This document shows, in pieces, positions 24,276 to 34,166 of a stretch of DNA of 64,000 nucleotides. The number at the start of each line of letters is the position of its first letter. Position 1 is the stretch's first letter. A program made the position numbers and the translations under genes. The DNA is from Flavobacteriaceae bacterium (lineage in GTDB: Bacteria > Bacteroidota > Bacteroidia > Flavobacteriales > Flavobacteriaceae). Where the stretch lies: contig JAFMMH010000001.1 in the NCBI GenBank assembly GCA_017851655.1, positions 1 through 64,000 on the forward strand, given 5' to 3'. The notes beneath the pieces were generated by a model. It was not told the DNA's origin. It saw only the letters and a program-made list of their open reading frames with translations, and searched no databases.

Positions 24276-27131
24276 ATGAGGAAAAAAACCAATACCATTC
24301 GCATTGAAGGCGCACGCGCCCACAATTTGAAGAATATCAACTTAGAAATCCCAAGAGATGAATTGGTTGTGATTACCGGTCTATCTGGTAGCGGCAAATC
24401 CTCTTTAGCCTTTGATACTCTCTATGCTGAAGGACAGCGAAGGTATATGGAAACTTTCTCTGCCTATGTAAGACAGTTTTTGGGGAATATGGAACGGCCA
24501 GATGTAGATAAAATAGACGGCTTATCACCTGTGATTGCAATAGAACAGAAAACTACTTCAAAAAGCCCTCGTTCTACAGTAGGAACTATTACAGAACTAT
24601 ACGATTATGTCCGTTTATTATTCGCTCGTGTAGGAACTGCCTACAGTTATGTAACCAATCAAAAGATGGTGAGCTATAGCGAGGAACAAATTCAAGACCT
24701 TCTTCTGGAAGACTACATTGATCAGAAAGTTATACTCCTTGCTCCCATCATCAAGTCAAGAAAAGGGCATTATCGAGAACTTTTTGATTCGCTTTCCAAA
24801 CAAGGATTTTCAAAGGTAAGAATCGATGGGCATGTTGTAGATTTAAGCCCAGGAATGAAAGTTGATCGATACAAAACCCATGATATTGAGTTGGTTGTCG
24901 ATCGCTTTACTGTCAAAAACGATAGTGAGTTCTTAAAACGACTCAATGATTCTCTTATTACTGCCTTACATTACGGCCAAGATATTCTGATGATCCTCAA
25001 TTTGACAGATAATAAAGCCCGTTATTTTAGTAAAAATTTAATGTGTCCAACTTCTGGAATCTCATACCCTGCTCCGGAACCCAACACATTTTCTTTTAAT
25101 TCACCAAAAGGTATGTGCCCCGGCTGTAAAGGTCTTGGAGTGCAGCATAAAGTGAATTTAAAAAAAATAATCCCGGACGATAGTCTCTCCATAGCGCAGG
25201 GAGGTCTTGCCCCCTTGGGAACTAAAAAAACAAGCTGGACTTACAAGCAAATTGAAACCATTGCCACCTGTTATAATTTTGATTTGACCACTCCAATCGC
25301 TAAAATTCCTGAAAAAGCGATGGAAATTATTCTCAAGGGAAGTCATGAAAAATTTGAAATTCCCTCTACTGTACTCGGAATTACACGTACCTATAAAATC
25401 GATTTTGAAGGCTTTGAACACTACATTGAATCATCATACGAAGAAGCGGCAACCGCTAGTATAAAAAGATGGGCTTCCAATTATATGGACACTTATGACT
25501 GTGATAGTTGTAAAGGCTCTCGCCTTAGAGAGGAAGCTCTTTATTTTAAAATTAACAAGGCCAATATTGCTGACTTAGTTGCAATGGATTTACACGATCT
25601 GTTCAATTGGATTTCTAAATTGGAAAAAAACTTAAATAAGAACGAAAAAAAAATTGCCACAGAGATCATAAAAGAAATACGAGTTCGTCTTGAATTCCTA
25701 TTAAATGTGGGCTTAGAATACTTACAGCTTAATCGATCTTCTAAATCCTTATCTGGTGGAGAAGCACAACGTATTCGTTTGGCAACTCAAATAGGCTCAC
25801 AGCTTGTAGGTGTTTTATACATATTGGATGAGCCAAGTATTGGTCTGCATCAACGGGATAATGATCGCTTGATTCATTCACTTACAGCACTTCGTGATCT
25901 TGGGAATTCAGTTTTGGTAGTAGAACACGACAAAGACATGATGCTCCGCGCAGATTATCTAATTGATATGGGACCTTTTGCTGGAAAAAATGGTGGAGAA
26001 ATTATTTCAAAAGGAACTCCAGAAGAAACCTTAAAACAAAATACACTCACTTCCCAATATCTCAGTGGGAAAAAGGTAATTGAGGTGCCTCAAACCCGAA
26101 GAGAAAGTAATGGACAAAGCCTTATACTCAAAGGATGTACTGGGAATAATCTCAAAAATATTGATGTTGAATTTCCTTTGGGAATCATGATTGGAGTCAC
26201 AGGAGTTTCAGGAAGTGGAAAATCAACACTAATTAATGAAACCCTATATCCTATCTTAAATGAGCATATTTTTAATGGTGTAAAAGTTCCTCTTCCCTAC
26301 AAAAAAGTATCAGGGTTAAAATACATCGATAAAGTTGTGGACATCAATCAGAGTCCTATTGGTAGAACACCCAGAAGTAATCCAGCGACTTATTGCGGTG
26401 TTTTTAGTGAAATTAGAACGCTTTTTACTTTAACACCCGAAGCACAAATACGAGGATATAAGCCTGGGAGATTCAGCTTTAATGTAGTTGGAGGCCGCTG
26501 TGAAACTTGTCAAGGAGGTGGTATGAAGGTTATTGAAATGAACTTCTTACCCGATGTTTATGTAGAATGTGAAACTTGTCAAGGAAGACGCTTTAACAGA
26601 GAAACTTTGGAAATTCGTTATAAAGGAAAATCCATTTCTGATGTTCTGAATATGTCCATTAATGAGGCTTGTGAATATTTCAGTGCACTTCCAAAAATTT
26701 ATCGAAAATTAAAGATGATTCAAGATGTTGGATTGGGTTACATCACTTTGGGTCAGCCTTCGACCACCTTATCTGGAGGAGAAGCACAACGAGTAAAACT
26801 GGCAAGTGAGCTCTCTAAAAAAGATACTGGAAGTACGTTTTATATACTAGACGAACCCACTACTGGACTTCACTTTGAAGATATTAGAGTACTTTTAGGC
26901 GTATTAAATAGATTGGTAAACAAAGGGAATACTGTTTTGATTATTGAACATAATTTGGATGTAATAAAACAAGTAGACTACATCATAGATATAGGCCCAG
27001 AAGGGGGTCGAAAAGGGGGTGAATTACTTTTTAGCGGTAAACCTGAAGATCTTATTCATCACAGCAAAAGTCATACAGCACCATTCTTGGCGAAAGAATT
27101 AGAAGTTGATATTAAGCCTATTGTAATATGA
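24276..27131 (+). CDS. uvrA: Excinuclease ABC subunit A
   Basis: 951 residues, full length. UvrA is the damage-sensing ATPase of nucleotide excision repair. It has two ABC ATPase halves: Walker A GLSGSGKSSL near residue 34 and GVSGSGKSTL near residue 648, each with an LSGGEAQR signature and a Walker B ending in LDEPSIGLHQRD or LDEPTTGLHFED. Zinc-finger cysteines are seen in CPGCKGLG, CDSCKGSR, CETCQGGG and CETCQGRR. UvrB and UvrC are not in the window, although a UvrC-like nuclease occurs at 37321. The stop overlaps the ATG of the LOG gene. Confidence 0.97.
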   Translation: MRKKTNTIRIEGARAHNLKNINLEIPRDELVVITGLSGSGKSSLAFDTLYAEGQRRYMETFSAYVRQFLGNMERPDVDKIDGLSPVIAIEQKTTSKSPRSTVGTITELYDYVRLLFARVGTAYSYVTNQKMVSYSEEQIQDLLLEDYIDQKVILLAPIIKSRKGHYRELFDSLSKQGFSKVRIDGHVVDLSPGMKVDRYKTHDIELVVDRFTVKNDSEFLKRLNDSLITALHYGQDILMILNLTDNKARYFSKNLMCPTSGISYPAPEPNTFSFNSPKGMCPGCKGLGVQHKVNLKKIIPDDSLSIAQGGLAPLGTKKTSWTYKQIETIATCYNFDLTTPIAKIPEKAMEIILKGSHEKFEIPSTVLGITRTYKIDFEGFEHYIESSYEEAATASIKRWASNYMDTYDCDSCKGSRLREEALYFKINKANIADLVAMDLHDLFNWISKLEKNLNKNEKKIATEIIKEIRVRLEFLLNVGLEYLQLNRSSKSLSGGEAQRIRLATQIGSQLVGVLYILDEPSIGLHQRDNDRLIHSLTALRDLGNSVLVVEHDKDMMLRADYLIDMGPFAGKNGGEIISKGTPEETLKQNTLTSQYLSGKKVIEVPQTRRESNGQSLILKGCTGNNLKNIDVEFPLGIMIGVTGVSGSGKSTLINETLYPILNEHIFNGVKVPLPYKKVSGLKYIDKVVDINQSPIGRTPRSNPATYCGVFSEIRTLFTLTPEAQIRGYKPGRFSFNVVGGRCETCQGGGMKVIEMNFLPDVYVECETCQGRRFNRETLEIRYKGKSISDVLNMSINEACEYFSALPKIYRKLKMIQDVGLGYITLGQPSTTLSGGEAQRVKLASELSKKDTGSTFYILDEPTTGLHFEDIRVLLGVLNRLVNKGNTVLIIEHNLDVIKQVDYIIDIGPEGGRKGGELLFSGKPEDLIHHSKSHTAPFLAKELEVDIKPIVI

Positions 27132-27811
27132 AAAAAATTAAACCTAAAAATTGGAGTGAAATCAAATCAAACGATTCATGGGCATTATTTAAAATCATGA
27201 GTGAGTTTGTGGAAGGTTATGAAACGTTAAGTGCCATTGGTCCTTCAATATCTATTTTTGGTTCCGCACGAACACATGAAGACAACCCTACTTATCAATT
27301 GACCGTGGATATCGCAGAAGCAATTGCTACATCAGGATATGGCATCATCAGCGGAGGTGGTCCTGGAATCATGGAAGCAGCAAATCGCGGTGCTCAAAAA
27401 GCAGGTGGAATATCTGTAGGGCTTAATATTGAATTGCCCTTTGAACAACAGAGCAACCCTTACATCGATCAAGATAAACTGATTAATTTTCAATATTTCT
27501 TTGTTCGAAAAGTAATGTTTGTAAAATACGCTCAAGGTTTTGTTGTGATGCCGGGAGGAGTGGGCACACTAGACGAATTATTTGAAGCCTACACACTCAT
27601 TCAAACTAATAAAGTGACTAAATTTCCTATCATCCTTGTAGGTCGAGAATACTGGAGCGGATTAGTCGACTGGATCAAAAACACACTTTTAAAAGAAAAA
27701 AATATAAGTCCTGAAGATTTAGATCTAATAGCTTTGGTGGATACCAAAGAGGAAGTTATGGAATGCTTAAACCGTTTTTACACTAAAGACAATTTCAAAC
27801 CTAACTTCTAA
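27128..27811 (+). CDS. LOG family protein (TIGR00730, nucleotide 5'-monophosphate phosphoribohydrolase-like)
   Basis: 227 residues. Rossmann-type fold with the LOG motifs SGGGPGIMEAANRGA (near residue 75) and MPGGVGTLDELFEAY (near residue 141), including the catalytic Arg/Glu pair. Members cleave nucleoside monophosphates to the free base and ribose-5-phosphate and are often mis-annotated as lysine decarboxylases. It overlaps uvrA by four bases, and its stop is directly followed by the next ATG, so uvrA, this gene and the M1-like gene form one tight unit. Whether it makes cytokinin-like bases is unknown. Confidence 0.9.
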   Translation: MKKIKPKNWSEIKSNDSWALFKIMSEFVEGYETLSAIGPSISIFGSARTHEDNPTYQLTVDIAEAIATSGYGIISGGGPGIMEAANRGAQKAGGISVGLNIELPFEQQSNPYIDQDKLINFQYFFVRKVMFVKYAQGFVVMPGGVGTLDELFEAYTLIQTNKVTKFPIILVGREYWSGLVDWIKNTLLKEKNISPEDLDLIALVDTKEEVMECLNRFYTKDNFKPNF

Positions 27812-30643
27812 ATGAGAGCAACCAGCTTTTCCCTTATAATTTTCCTTCTAATATTATGTTTAGGGAATTTTTCATGGTCTCAAAATACCTATACAATAGA
27901 TTTAGAGCTGGATATGGAGGAAGAGAGTATGATCGTCTCACAAACAATTGAATACACCAATAAGAGCAATCAATCGTTAAACTCAATTTTTCTTTACGAC
28001 TGGGCAAACTCCTATCAAGGGGCACCAGCACCTTTGGCCAATCATTTGGCAAATGAATTCAACCGAAGTTTTTATATCAGTTCAAATAGTAAGTTGGGTT
28101 ACACTCATCTAGAAAAATTAGAGGTTTCTTCAACTCCACAGAACTGGAAGCGCCTAGAAGATCAGTTAGATATTATTCAATTTGATTTATCTGAACCACT
28201 TGCTCCTGGGGAGAACGTAAAAATTAATTTAAACTATGTGGTCAAAATCCCCGACGACAAGTTTACTGGTATTGGAATTAATTCAAATAAAGGAATTTTA
28301 CTTCGTGATTTCTTTGTCAGTGTTGCACCTAGATATAATGATAAATGGTTACTGAATAGTAATCTTGGTTTTAGAGATTATAGTGCTAAACCTAATAATT
28401 ATATCATCCATTGGACATACCCATCCAACTATTCATTGGTAAGCAATCTTTATGAAGTAAGCACCGAAGAACTCAATGATCAGTTGCTTAAAAAATCTAT
28501 TTTTAAAGAAGATAATATCATTAGTCCTGAATTTGTATTTGACCTTAAAGACACCTTTAAAACGATCAAAATCAATTCAAACTTTTCAATAGTTACAGAT
28601 ATTTTACCTTCAAAAAATTCTGAATTTGATTTTCAGCAATCGATTCAAAAAATAGATGCCTTTGTCAAAACCATTCTTGATCCGATTGAGAATAAAAAAT
28701 TACTGATACTCAAAAAAGATTATTCTAAAAATCCTATCGTAGGTATAGGAGAAGCCTTATCGTTTTTGAACCCTTTCGAAGAGAACTTTAGTTTTGAAAC
28801 TAAATTTCTAAAAGCCTATTTGGGTTCTTACCTAAATGAGTTATTAATCCTCAATAAACGAAAAGATCATTGGATTACTGGAGGTATTCAAACTTATATT
28901 TCAATGAAGTTCGTAGAGGTCTATTTTCCTGACAGTAAATTTCTCGGAAACCTACGTAAATACAAAGTTCTCGGCACTACTCCGTTCAATGGTTTTAGTG
29001 CTGCGCAAATAGGATTCAATGAAAGTTATTCTTTTATTTATGAATTTAGTGAGCATGCTAACGCTCAACAGCAAGACACCTTAGGCAAAGAACGCTTAAC
29101 CAAATCCAATGAATCATACACCATCCCCTATCATGTAGGGTCTGGGCTAAGTTATTTAGACGCTTATCTTGAAGAAAATGTCCTAGATAGTGCACTGAAA
29201 GAATACAGTCAAACTAGAGGAGAAAAAGAATTAGAAAGCATCCTTAATAAAAAAACAAAAAAGAATACTGAATGGTTTTTTAAAACTTACCTAACGGACA
29301 GAAATGCCTACGATCTTTCGATTAAAAAGGTCATCAAAAATAAAGGAATGATCCGAATTACGGTATCAGAAAAAAATGCCAAACCGCTTCCTTACAAATT
29401 GGATTTGATCAAGGACGATAAAATCATCAAAGAACATTGGATCAATCATTCTGGAAAAGACACCATTTTAGATTTAAATGCTCAAGATGCAGATTTTGTT
29501 GCAATCAATTCTAATCGCTTTCTCCCCGAAAAAAACAGACTCAATAACTGGAAATATCTTCAATCATCCTCCGGTTTAAAACCATTAAAACTAACCTTTT
29601 ACGGAGATAGTGAAGACCTTTCTCGAAATCAACTCTTTTATTATCCCATCTCTGATTTTAATATTTACGATGGTTTTACTGGAGGTGTTCGCATCTATAA
29701 TACACGGGTTAAAAACCAACCCTTTGAATTGGATTTACATCCACAATATTCTATAAAGGAAAATACTTTTGTCGGTTTTTTTAGATCAAGGTATCGTTTC
29801 ATCAACCACGATAGCAAAAACTATTTGAATCAAGTTTTCTTAACAGGTAAAAGCTTTCATTACAATACGAACTTAAGATATACTTCTATACAACCTTCTT
29901 TTTCGATGTATTTCAGACCTTTTGATTTAAGGTCAAATAAGAGGCAGCTATTAAATGCAACCTGGTATAATGTTTTTAGAGATCGAGACCCTAATGTAAC
30001 GGTCAATCCCGATTACAGTATTCTTAGTTTTATTCACAGGTATGAAAATGCAGACGCCGTCACAGTATTTAATACGAGCTCAAATTTAGAAGTTTCTAAA
30101 AGCTTTGGAAAAATTCATTTTTCAAGCCAATACAGAAAACTATTCCCCAGCGGAAGACAATTTTCAATTCGCTTTTTTGCAGGAAAGTTTTTATGGCACA
30201 ACTCAACAGACACGCAGTTTTTCGACTTTAACCTAAACCGATCTCCTGATTATTTATTCAGATATGACTACTTGGGTCGTTCTGAGGATTCCGGTATTTA
30301 TAGCCAACAATTTATTCCAGCGGATGGAGGATTTAAGGCCTTTTTTGATCAATCTTCAGCAAACGATTTCATGACTTCCTTGAATGCTTCAATTGGTGTT
30401 TGGAAGTGGATTGAATTCTATGGGGATATAGGATTATTGAGGAATCGATTACGTTCTACAGTTGGTTATTTTGATTCTGGTTTCAAAATTAATTTAGTCC
30501 CTGATTATTTTGAATTATTTTTCCCACTCTATTCATCTAATGGATTTGAACCTACCCAATCCAGGTACGCCTCTAAAATCAGGTTTATCTTCACTCCTAG
30601 ACTTAAAACACTAACCAACTTGTTCAGTCGTAAATGGTTTTAG
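27812..30643 (+). CDS. Peptidase M1-like protein without zinc site, fused to a putative outer-membrane beta-barrel
   Basis: 943 residues with a signal peptide (LIIFLLILCLGNFSWSQ). Residues about 20-200 resemble the M1 aminopeptidase N-terminal beta domain. The region that should hold HExxH and the downstream Glu reads LKAYLGSYLNELL and then HWITGGIQTYIS near residue 353, where active enzymes have WLNEGFATY. None of the three zinc ligands remains. From about residue 610 the sequence alternates polar and hydrophobic strands with many aromatics and ends in KWF, as outer-membrane barrels do. I infer a catalytically dead, surface-linked M1-like protein of unknown role, in one unit with uvrA and LOG. 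Confidence 0.7.
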   Translation: MRATSFSLIIFLLILCLGNFSWSQNTYTIDLELDMEEESMIVSQTIEYTNKSNQSLNSIFLYDWANSYQGAPAPLANHLANEFNRSFYISSNSKLGYTHLEKLEVSSTPQNWKRLEDQLDIIQFDLSEPLAPGENVKINLNYVVKIPDDKFTGIGINSNKGILLRDFFVSVAPRYNDKWLLNSNLGFRDYSAKPNNYIIHWTYPSNYSLVSNLYEVSTEELNDQLLKKSIFKEDNIISPEFVFDLKDTFKTIKINSNFSIVTDILPSKNSEFDFQQSIQKIDAFVKTILDPIENKKLLILKKDYSKNPIVGIGEALSFLNPFEENFSFETKFLKAYLGSYLNELLILNKRKDHWITGGIQTYISMKFVEVYFPDSKFLGNLRKYKVLGTTPFNGFSAAQIGFNESYSFIYEFSEHANAQQQDTLGKERLTKSNESYTIPYHVGSGLSYLDAYLEENVLDSALKEYSQTRGEKELESILNKKTKKNTEWFFKTYLTDRNAYDLSIKKVIKNKGMIRITVSEKNAKPLPYKLDLIKDDKIIKEHWINHSGKDTILDLNAQDADFVAINSNRFLPEKNRLNNWKYLQSSSGLKPLKLTFYGDSEDLSRNQLFYYPISDFNIYDGFTGGVRIYNTRVKNQPFELDLHPQYSIKENTFVGFFRSRYRFINHDSKNYLNQVFLTGKSFHYNTNLRYTSIQPSFSMYFRPFDLRSNKRQLLNATWYNVFRDRDPNVTVNPDYSILSFIHRYENADAVTVFNTSSNLEVSKSFGKIHFSSQYRKLFPSGRQFSIRFFAGKFLWHNSTDTQFFDFNLNRSPDYLFRYDYLGRSEDSGIYSQQFIPADGGFKAFFDQSSANDFMTSLNASIGVWKWIEFYGDIGLLRNRLRSTVGYFDSGFKINLVPDYFELFFPLYSSNGFEPTQSRYASKIRFIFTPRLKTLTNLFSRKWF

Positions 30644-30726
30644 TTCAATACTAAAGTCGCTTATATTGATCCTACAAATCCATAACATTTAATACCGTTA
30701 TTTTTTTTGTATTTTCGTGCCACCAT

Positions 30727-33138
30727 ATGGAAATTCAAAGTACTGGAAAAGAACCAAAAATTAGTTTCGAGGCTTTTAAATCAAGAGTCTTAGAAGACTA
30801 TCGAATCGCTGTTTTAAGCAGGGAATGTAGCAACCTTGGTCGACGAGAAGTTTTTTCAGGAAAAGGAAAATTCGGAATCTTTGGGGACGGTAAAGAGTTA
30901 CCACAGCTTGCAATGAACCATTTCTTTCAAAATGGAGATTTCAGATCTGGATATTACAGAGACCAAACCTTACTCATGGCTCAAGGCCTTTTGACTGTAA
31001 ACAATATTTTTTCTGCGTTATACGCCGATCTAGATCGCTCCAGAGAACCCATGTCTGGTGGCAGACAAATGGGAGGTCATTTTGTAACACAAAGTCGTGA
31101 TGAAAATGGAGACTGGTTGGATATCATTAACCAAAAGAATCATAGCGGAGACATCTCCCCCACTGGTTCTCAAATGCCAAGACTTCTTGGACTTGCTCAG
31201 GCATCTAAGGTATATCGGGAGCATAAAACTCATAATAGAGACACCTTTTCTAACAACGGAAATGAAATTGCATGGGGAACAATAGGTAATGCCAGTACAA
31301 GTGAAGGAATGTTTTTTGAAACCATAAATGCAGCAGGCGTAATGCAGGTTCCTATGGTAATTAGTGTATGGGATGATGAATACGGAATCTCAGTCTCTAA
31401 TAAAGATCAAACTACCAAAGAAAGTATTTCGGAAGCCCTGAAAGGATTTCAGCGAACTAAAGAGCAAAAGGGATTTGAAATTATCGTAGTAAAAGGATGG
31501 GATTATTTAGCTCTAATCGAAGCATATAACAAAGCTTCAACTCTGGCCAGAGAAGAACATGTCCCTGTCTTGGTTCACGTTACCGAACTTACCCAACCCT
31601 TAGGACACTCCTCCTCAGGATCTCATGAAAGGTACAAATCCAAAAGTCGTCTTGAATGGGAACAAAAGTATGATTGTAATCGCGTTATGCGTAAATGGAT
31701 ACTGGAAGATGGCTTTGCAAAAGAAGAGGAACTTATCAAGATAGAAGAAGAAGCCTCCAGAGAAGTTCGCGCAGCTAGAAGAAATGCGAGAAATGCATAT
31801 GAAGACCCCATTTTAAAAGAAAAATTAAAATTAACTGCATTTGCTCCTTCATTAGCAAAAGAAACCCATAACGATCCAAAGCTACAACTGATATTATCAA
31901 AGCTGGACCAAGAAGCAGAATTGGGATATAAAGACATTATCTCAGCAGGACGGCAAATTAAAACCCTCTTAGCGAAGCATCCAGAAGCTAATGCTTCCGA
32001 ATTTAAACAATGGCATGCCTCACTCACTAAAGATATTACAGAAAGAATATCCTCACATCTTTATACTGTCTCGAAGAAAGATTTAATTGAATTCAAAAGT
32101 GTACCACCAGTCTATCTTGATGGAACAGAGCCTGTGGATGGGCGGATCATCATTCGAGATAATTTCGAAGCACTTTTAAATCGTTATGATAGTCTATTGA
32201 TTTTTGGCGAAGACGTGGGAAAAATTGGCGATGTGAATCAAGGTTTAGAAGGGCTACAAAATAAGTTTGGAAACATTCGTATTGCTGACACGGGTATTCG
32301 AGAAGCAACTATCGCAGGACAAGGAATTGGTCTTGCCCTCCGAGGATTAAGACCGATTGCTGAAATTCAATATCTAGATTATATTCTGTATTGCATCCAG
32401 ATACTAAGTGATGATTTAGCCTCAATGAGCTATAGAACCATTGGTCAGCAAATTGCACCTCTAATTATTCGGACTAGGGGGCATCGTTTGGAAGGGATCT
32501 GGCACTCGGGCTCACCTATGGGAGGGCTCATTCATTTATTGAGGGGAATGCATATAGTTGTTCCAAGAAACATGACTCAGGCCGCAGGATTTTACAACAC
32601 ACTCATGCAAATCGAACAACCTGCTGTTGTTATCGAATCCCTAAACGGATATCGTTTGAAAGAGATTCCTCCTCAAAATTTAGGCGAATTTACCATCCCC
32701 TTAGGTCAAATCGAGATCATGAATGAAGGAACAGATATAACGGTTGTTTCTTATGGCTCCACACTCAGAATTGTTGAAGCAGCTTCTAAAAAATTATTGC
32801 AAGAAGGGATTTCGATTGAGGTAATTGATATCCAGTGTTTGATTCCCTTTGATTTAAAGGAGGAAATTCGAATCAGTGTTGAAAAAACAAACCGAATTTT
32901 AATTGTTGATGAAGATGTTCCTGGAGGTGGCGGGTCCTATATTCTTCAACAACTCATAGAAAAACAAAATATTTTTCCACTCTTAGACAGTGCTCCAAAG
33001 CTTTTATCTGCAAAAGCACATAGACCTGCATACGGAGGGGATGGTGACTATTTCTCTAAGCCTTCTGAAGACGATGTCTTTGAAGCCGTTTATGCAATCA
33101 TGAGTGAATTTGATCCGGAAAAGTTCCCGTTAGATTAA
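30727..33138 (+). CDS. 2-oxoacid dehydrogenase E1, alpha and beta subunits fused (branched-chain type)
   Basis: 803 residues. Residues about 20-380 are an E1-alpha domain (GYYRDQTLLMAQG, PMSGGRQMGGHF, NHSGDISPTGSQMP) and about 455-803 an E1-beta domain (LIFGEDVGKIGDVNQGL, IADTGIREATIAGQGIG, VVPRNMTQAAGFY, VDEDVPGGGGSYILQ). It decarboxylates a 2-oxoacid with thiamine diphosphate and acylates the E2 lipoyl arm. Fusion of both subunits is common in Bacteroidota. The canonical GDG...NN cofactor motif is altered to IGNASTSEG...WDDEYGIS. No E2 or E3 gene is adjacent. The convergent holA gene overlaps its stop by four bases. Confidence 0.87.
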   Translation: MEIQSTGKEPKISFEAFKSRVLEDYRIAVLSRECSNLGRREVFSGKGKFGIFGDGKELPQLAMNHFFQNGDFRSGYYRDQTLLMAQGLLTVNNIFSALYADLDRSREPMSGGRQMGGHFVTQSRDENGDWLDIINQKNHSGDISPTGSQMPRLLGLAQASKVYREHKTHNRDTFSNNGNEIAWGTIGNASTSEGMFFETINAAGVMQVPMVISVWDDEYGISVSNKDQTTKESISEALKGFQRTKEQKGFEIIVVKGWDYLALIEAYNKASTLAREEHVPVLVHVTELTQPLGHSSSGSHERYKSKSRLEWEQKYDCNRVMRKWILEDGFAKEEELIKIEEEASREVRAARRNARNAYEDPILKEKLKLTAFAPSLAKETHNDPKLQLILSKLDQEAELGYKDIISAGRQIKTLLAKHPEANASEFKQWHASLTKDITERISSHLYTVSKKDLIEFKSVPPVYLDGTEPVDGRIIIRDNFEALLNRYDSLLIFGEDVGKIGDVNQGLEGLQNKFGNIRIADTGIREATIAGQGIGLALRGLRPIAEIQYLDYILYCIQILSDDLASMSYRTIGQQIAPLIIRTRGHRLEGIWHSGSPMGGLIHLLRGMHIVVPRNMTQAAGFYNTLMQIEQPAVVIESLNGYRLKEIPPQNLGEFTIPLGQIEIMNEGTDITVVSYGSTLRIVEAASKKLLQEGISIEVIDIQCLIPFDLKEEIRISVEKTNRILIVDEDVPGGGGSYILQQLIEKQNIFPLLDSAPKLLSAKAHRPAYGGDGDYFSKPSEDDVFEAVYAIMSEFDPEKFPLD

Positions 33139-34139
33139 AGTGTAAATAACTGGATTAAAAGTGTTTCCAATATCTGGGTATCACTTGAACTGGCTCCACT
33201 AATCCCCTTGCTCTTGAGATCAGCTTCAAAAATATGCTTCATAGCCTGAGAAATTTGGCGCATACTAAAACGTTTTGCTGCAGCTTCATATTCTTTTATA
33301 AAATATGGAGAAACCCCTATACTTGCGGCTGCATTGCCTTTATTTTCAATTCCTTTCAGTAACAATAACTTTTGAAAATAGGAATGCAACGAAGATAAAG
33401 TTAAGACTAAAGGATTCGATTTAGGGTTAAGGTTTAAATATTTCACAATTTGAAAAGCCAGTGAAAAATTACCACTCCCAACAGCTTTCTGAAGTTCAAA
33501 ACTATTGAATGCTTTACTAATACCAACATATCGTTCTATCGATTCTTCATCGATCAGCTCCCCTACTTTGACGGTCAACTTTAATTTTTTTAACTCATTT
33601 GAAAGTTGGGTCAAATTAGACCCTACATAGGAAGATATAAGCTCTACAGCGGTGGGGGTTAGTTCCAACTGAAGTGCCTTTGCATGATCTCTTACCCATT
33701 GGGGAATTTGATTATCATAAAGGGGTTTTACCGTTAGTATTTCTCCATTTTTTTCAACGGCTTTATAAAGCTTTTTACGCTTATCAAATGCTTTATGCAT
33801 ATAGCATAAAATGAGTACTGACTTATTCATGGGATGAGCAGCATAGTTCGCAAGTTCATCCAATGCACTTGGAAGTAATAATTGTGCTTCTTTAACCACA
33901 ACGACATTAAATTCAGCCATCATCGGATAACGTTTCGCTGTTTCAATAATTTCTGATGAAGAAGCTTCTTTCCCAAAAAAGAGGGTGAAATCAAAATCAC
34001 GAGAGCTCTCGTCTACCAATTTTGAAATTAAAGCTGCCAGAACTGCATCTATATAATAAGATTCTGTTCCCGACAGTAGATAGAATGGCGAAAACTGTTG
34101 TTTTTCAATTTTGGAAAGTAGCGTGAAGAACGCTTGCAT
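33135..34139 (-). CDS. holA: DNA polymerase III delta subunit
   Basis: 334 residues. HolA is the clamp-loader subunit that opens the beta ring. The N-terminal domain begins FYLLSGTESYYIDAV, the place of the delta-subunit clamp-binding segment, followed by FGKEASSSEIIETAKRYPMM and VVVVKEAQLL. Middle and C-terminal parts match the delta AAA+ lid and collar: SYVGSNLTQLSNELKKL and IGVSPYFIKEYEAAAKRFS. Like other delta proteins it lacks a Walker A motif. The start overlaps the region upstream of the HsdR_N gene, so the two are divergent with almost no spacer. Confidence 0.9.
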   Translation of the reverse strand: MQAFFTLLSKIEKQQFSPFYLLSGTESYYIDAVLAALISKLVDESSRDFDFTLFFGKEASSSEIIETAKRYPMMAEFNVVVVKEAQLLLPSALDELANYAAHPMNKSVLILCYMHKAFDKRKKLYKAVEKNGEILTVKPLYDNQIPQWVRDHAKALQLELTPTAVELISSYVGSNLTQLSNELKKLKLTVKVGELIDEESIERYVGISKAFNSFELQKAVGSGNFSLAFQIVKYLNLNPKSNPLVLTLSSLHSYFQKLLLLKGIENKGNAAASIGVSPYFIKEYEAAAKRFSMRQISQAMKHIFEADLKSKGISGASSSDTQILETLLIQLFTL

Positions 34140-34166
34140 ATTAAAATTTTATTGCAATTTTACAGA

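Noticed and set aside
30638-30660. Hairpin TTTAGT-TCAAT-ACTAAA as a terminator after the M1-like gene
   Set aside because: The stem is short and AT-only, and no T-run follows.
34134-34166. N-terminal extension of the HsdR_N-like protein
   Set aside because: It overlaps the start of the divergent holA gene, and the extra residues do not resemble the family.
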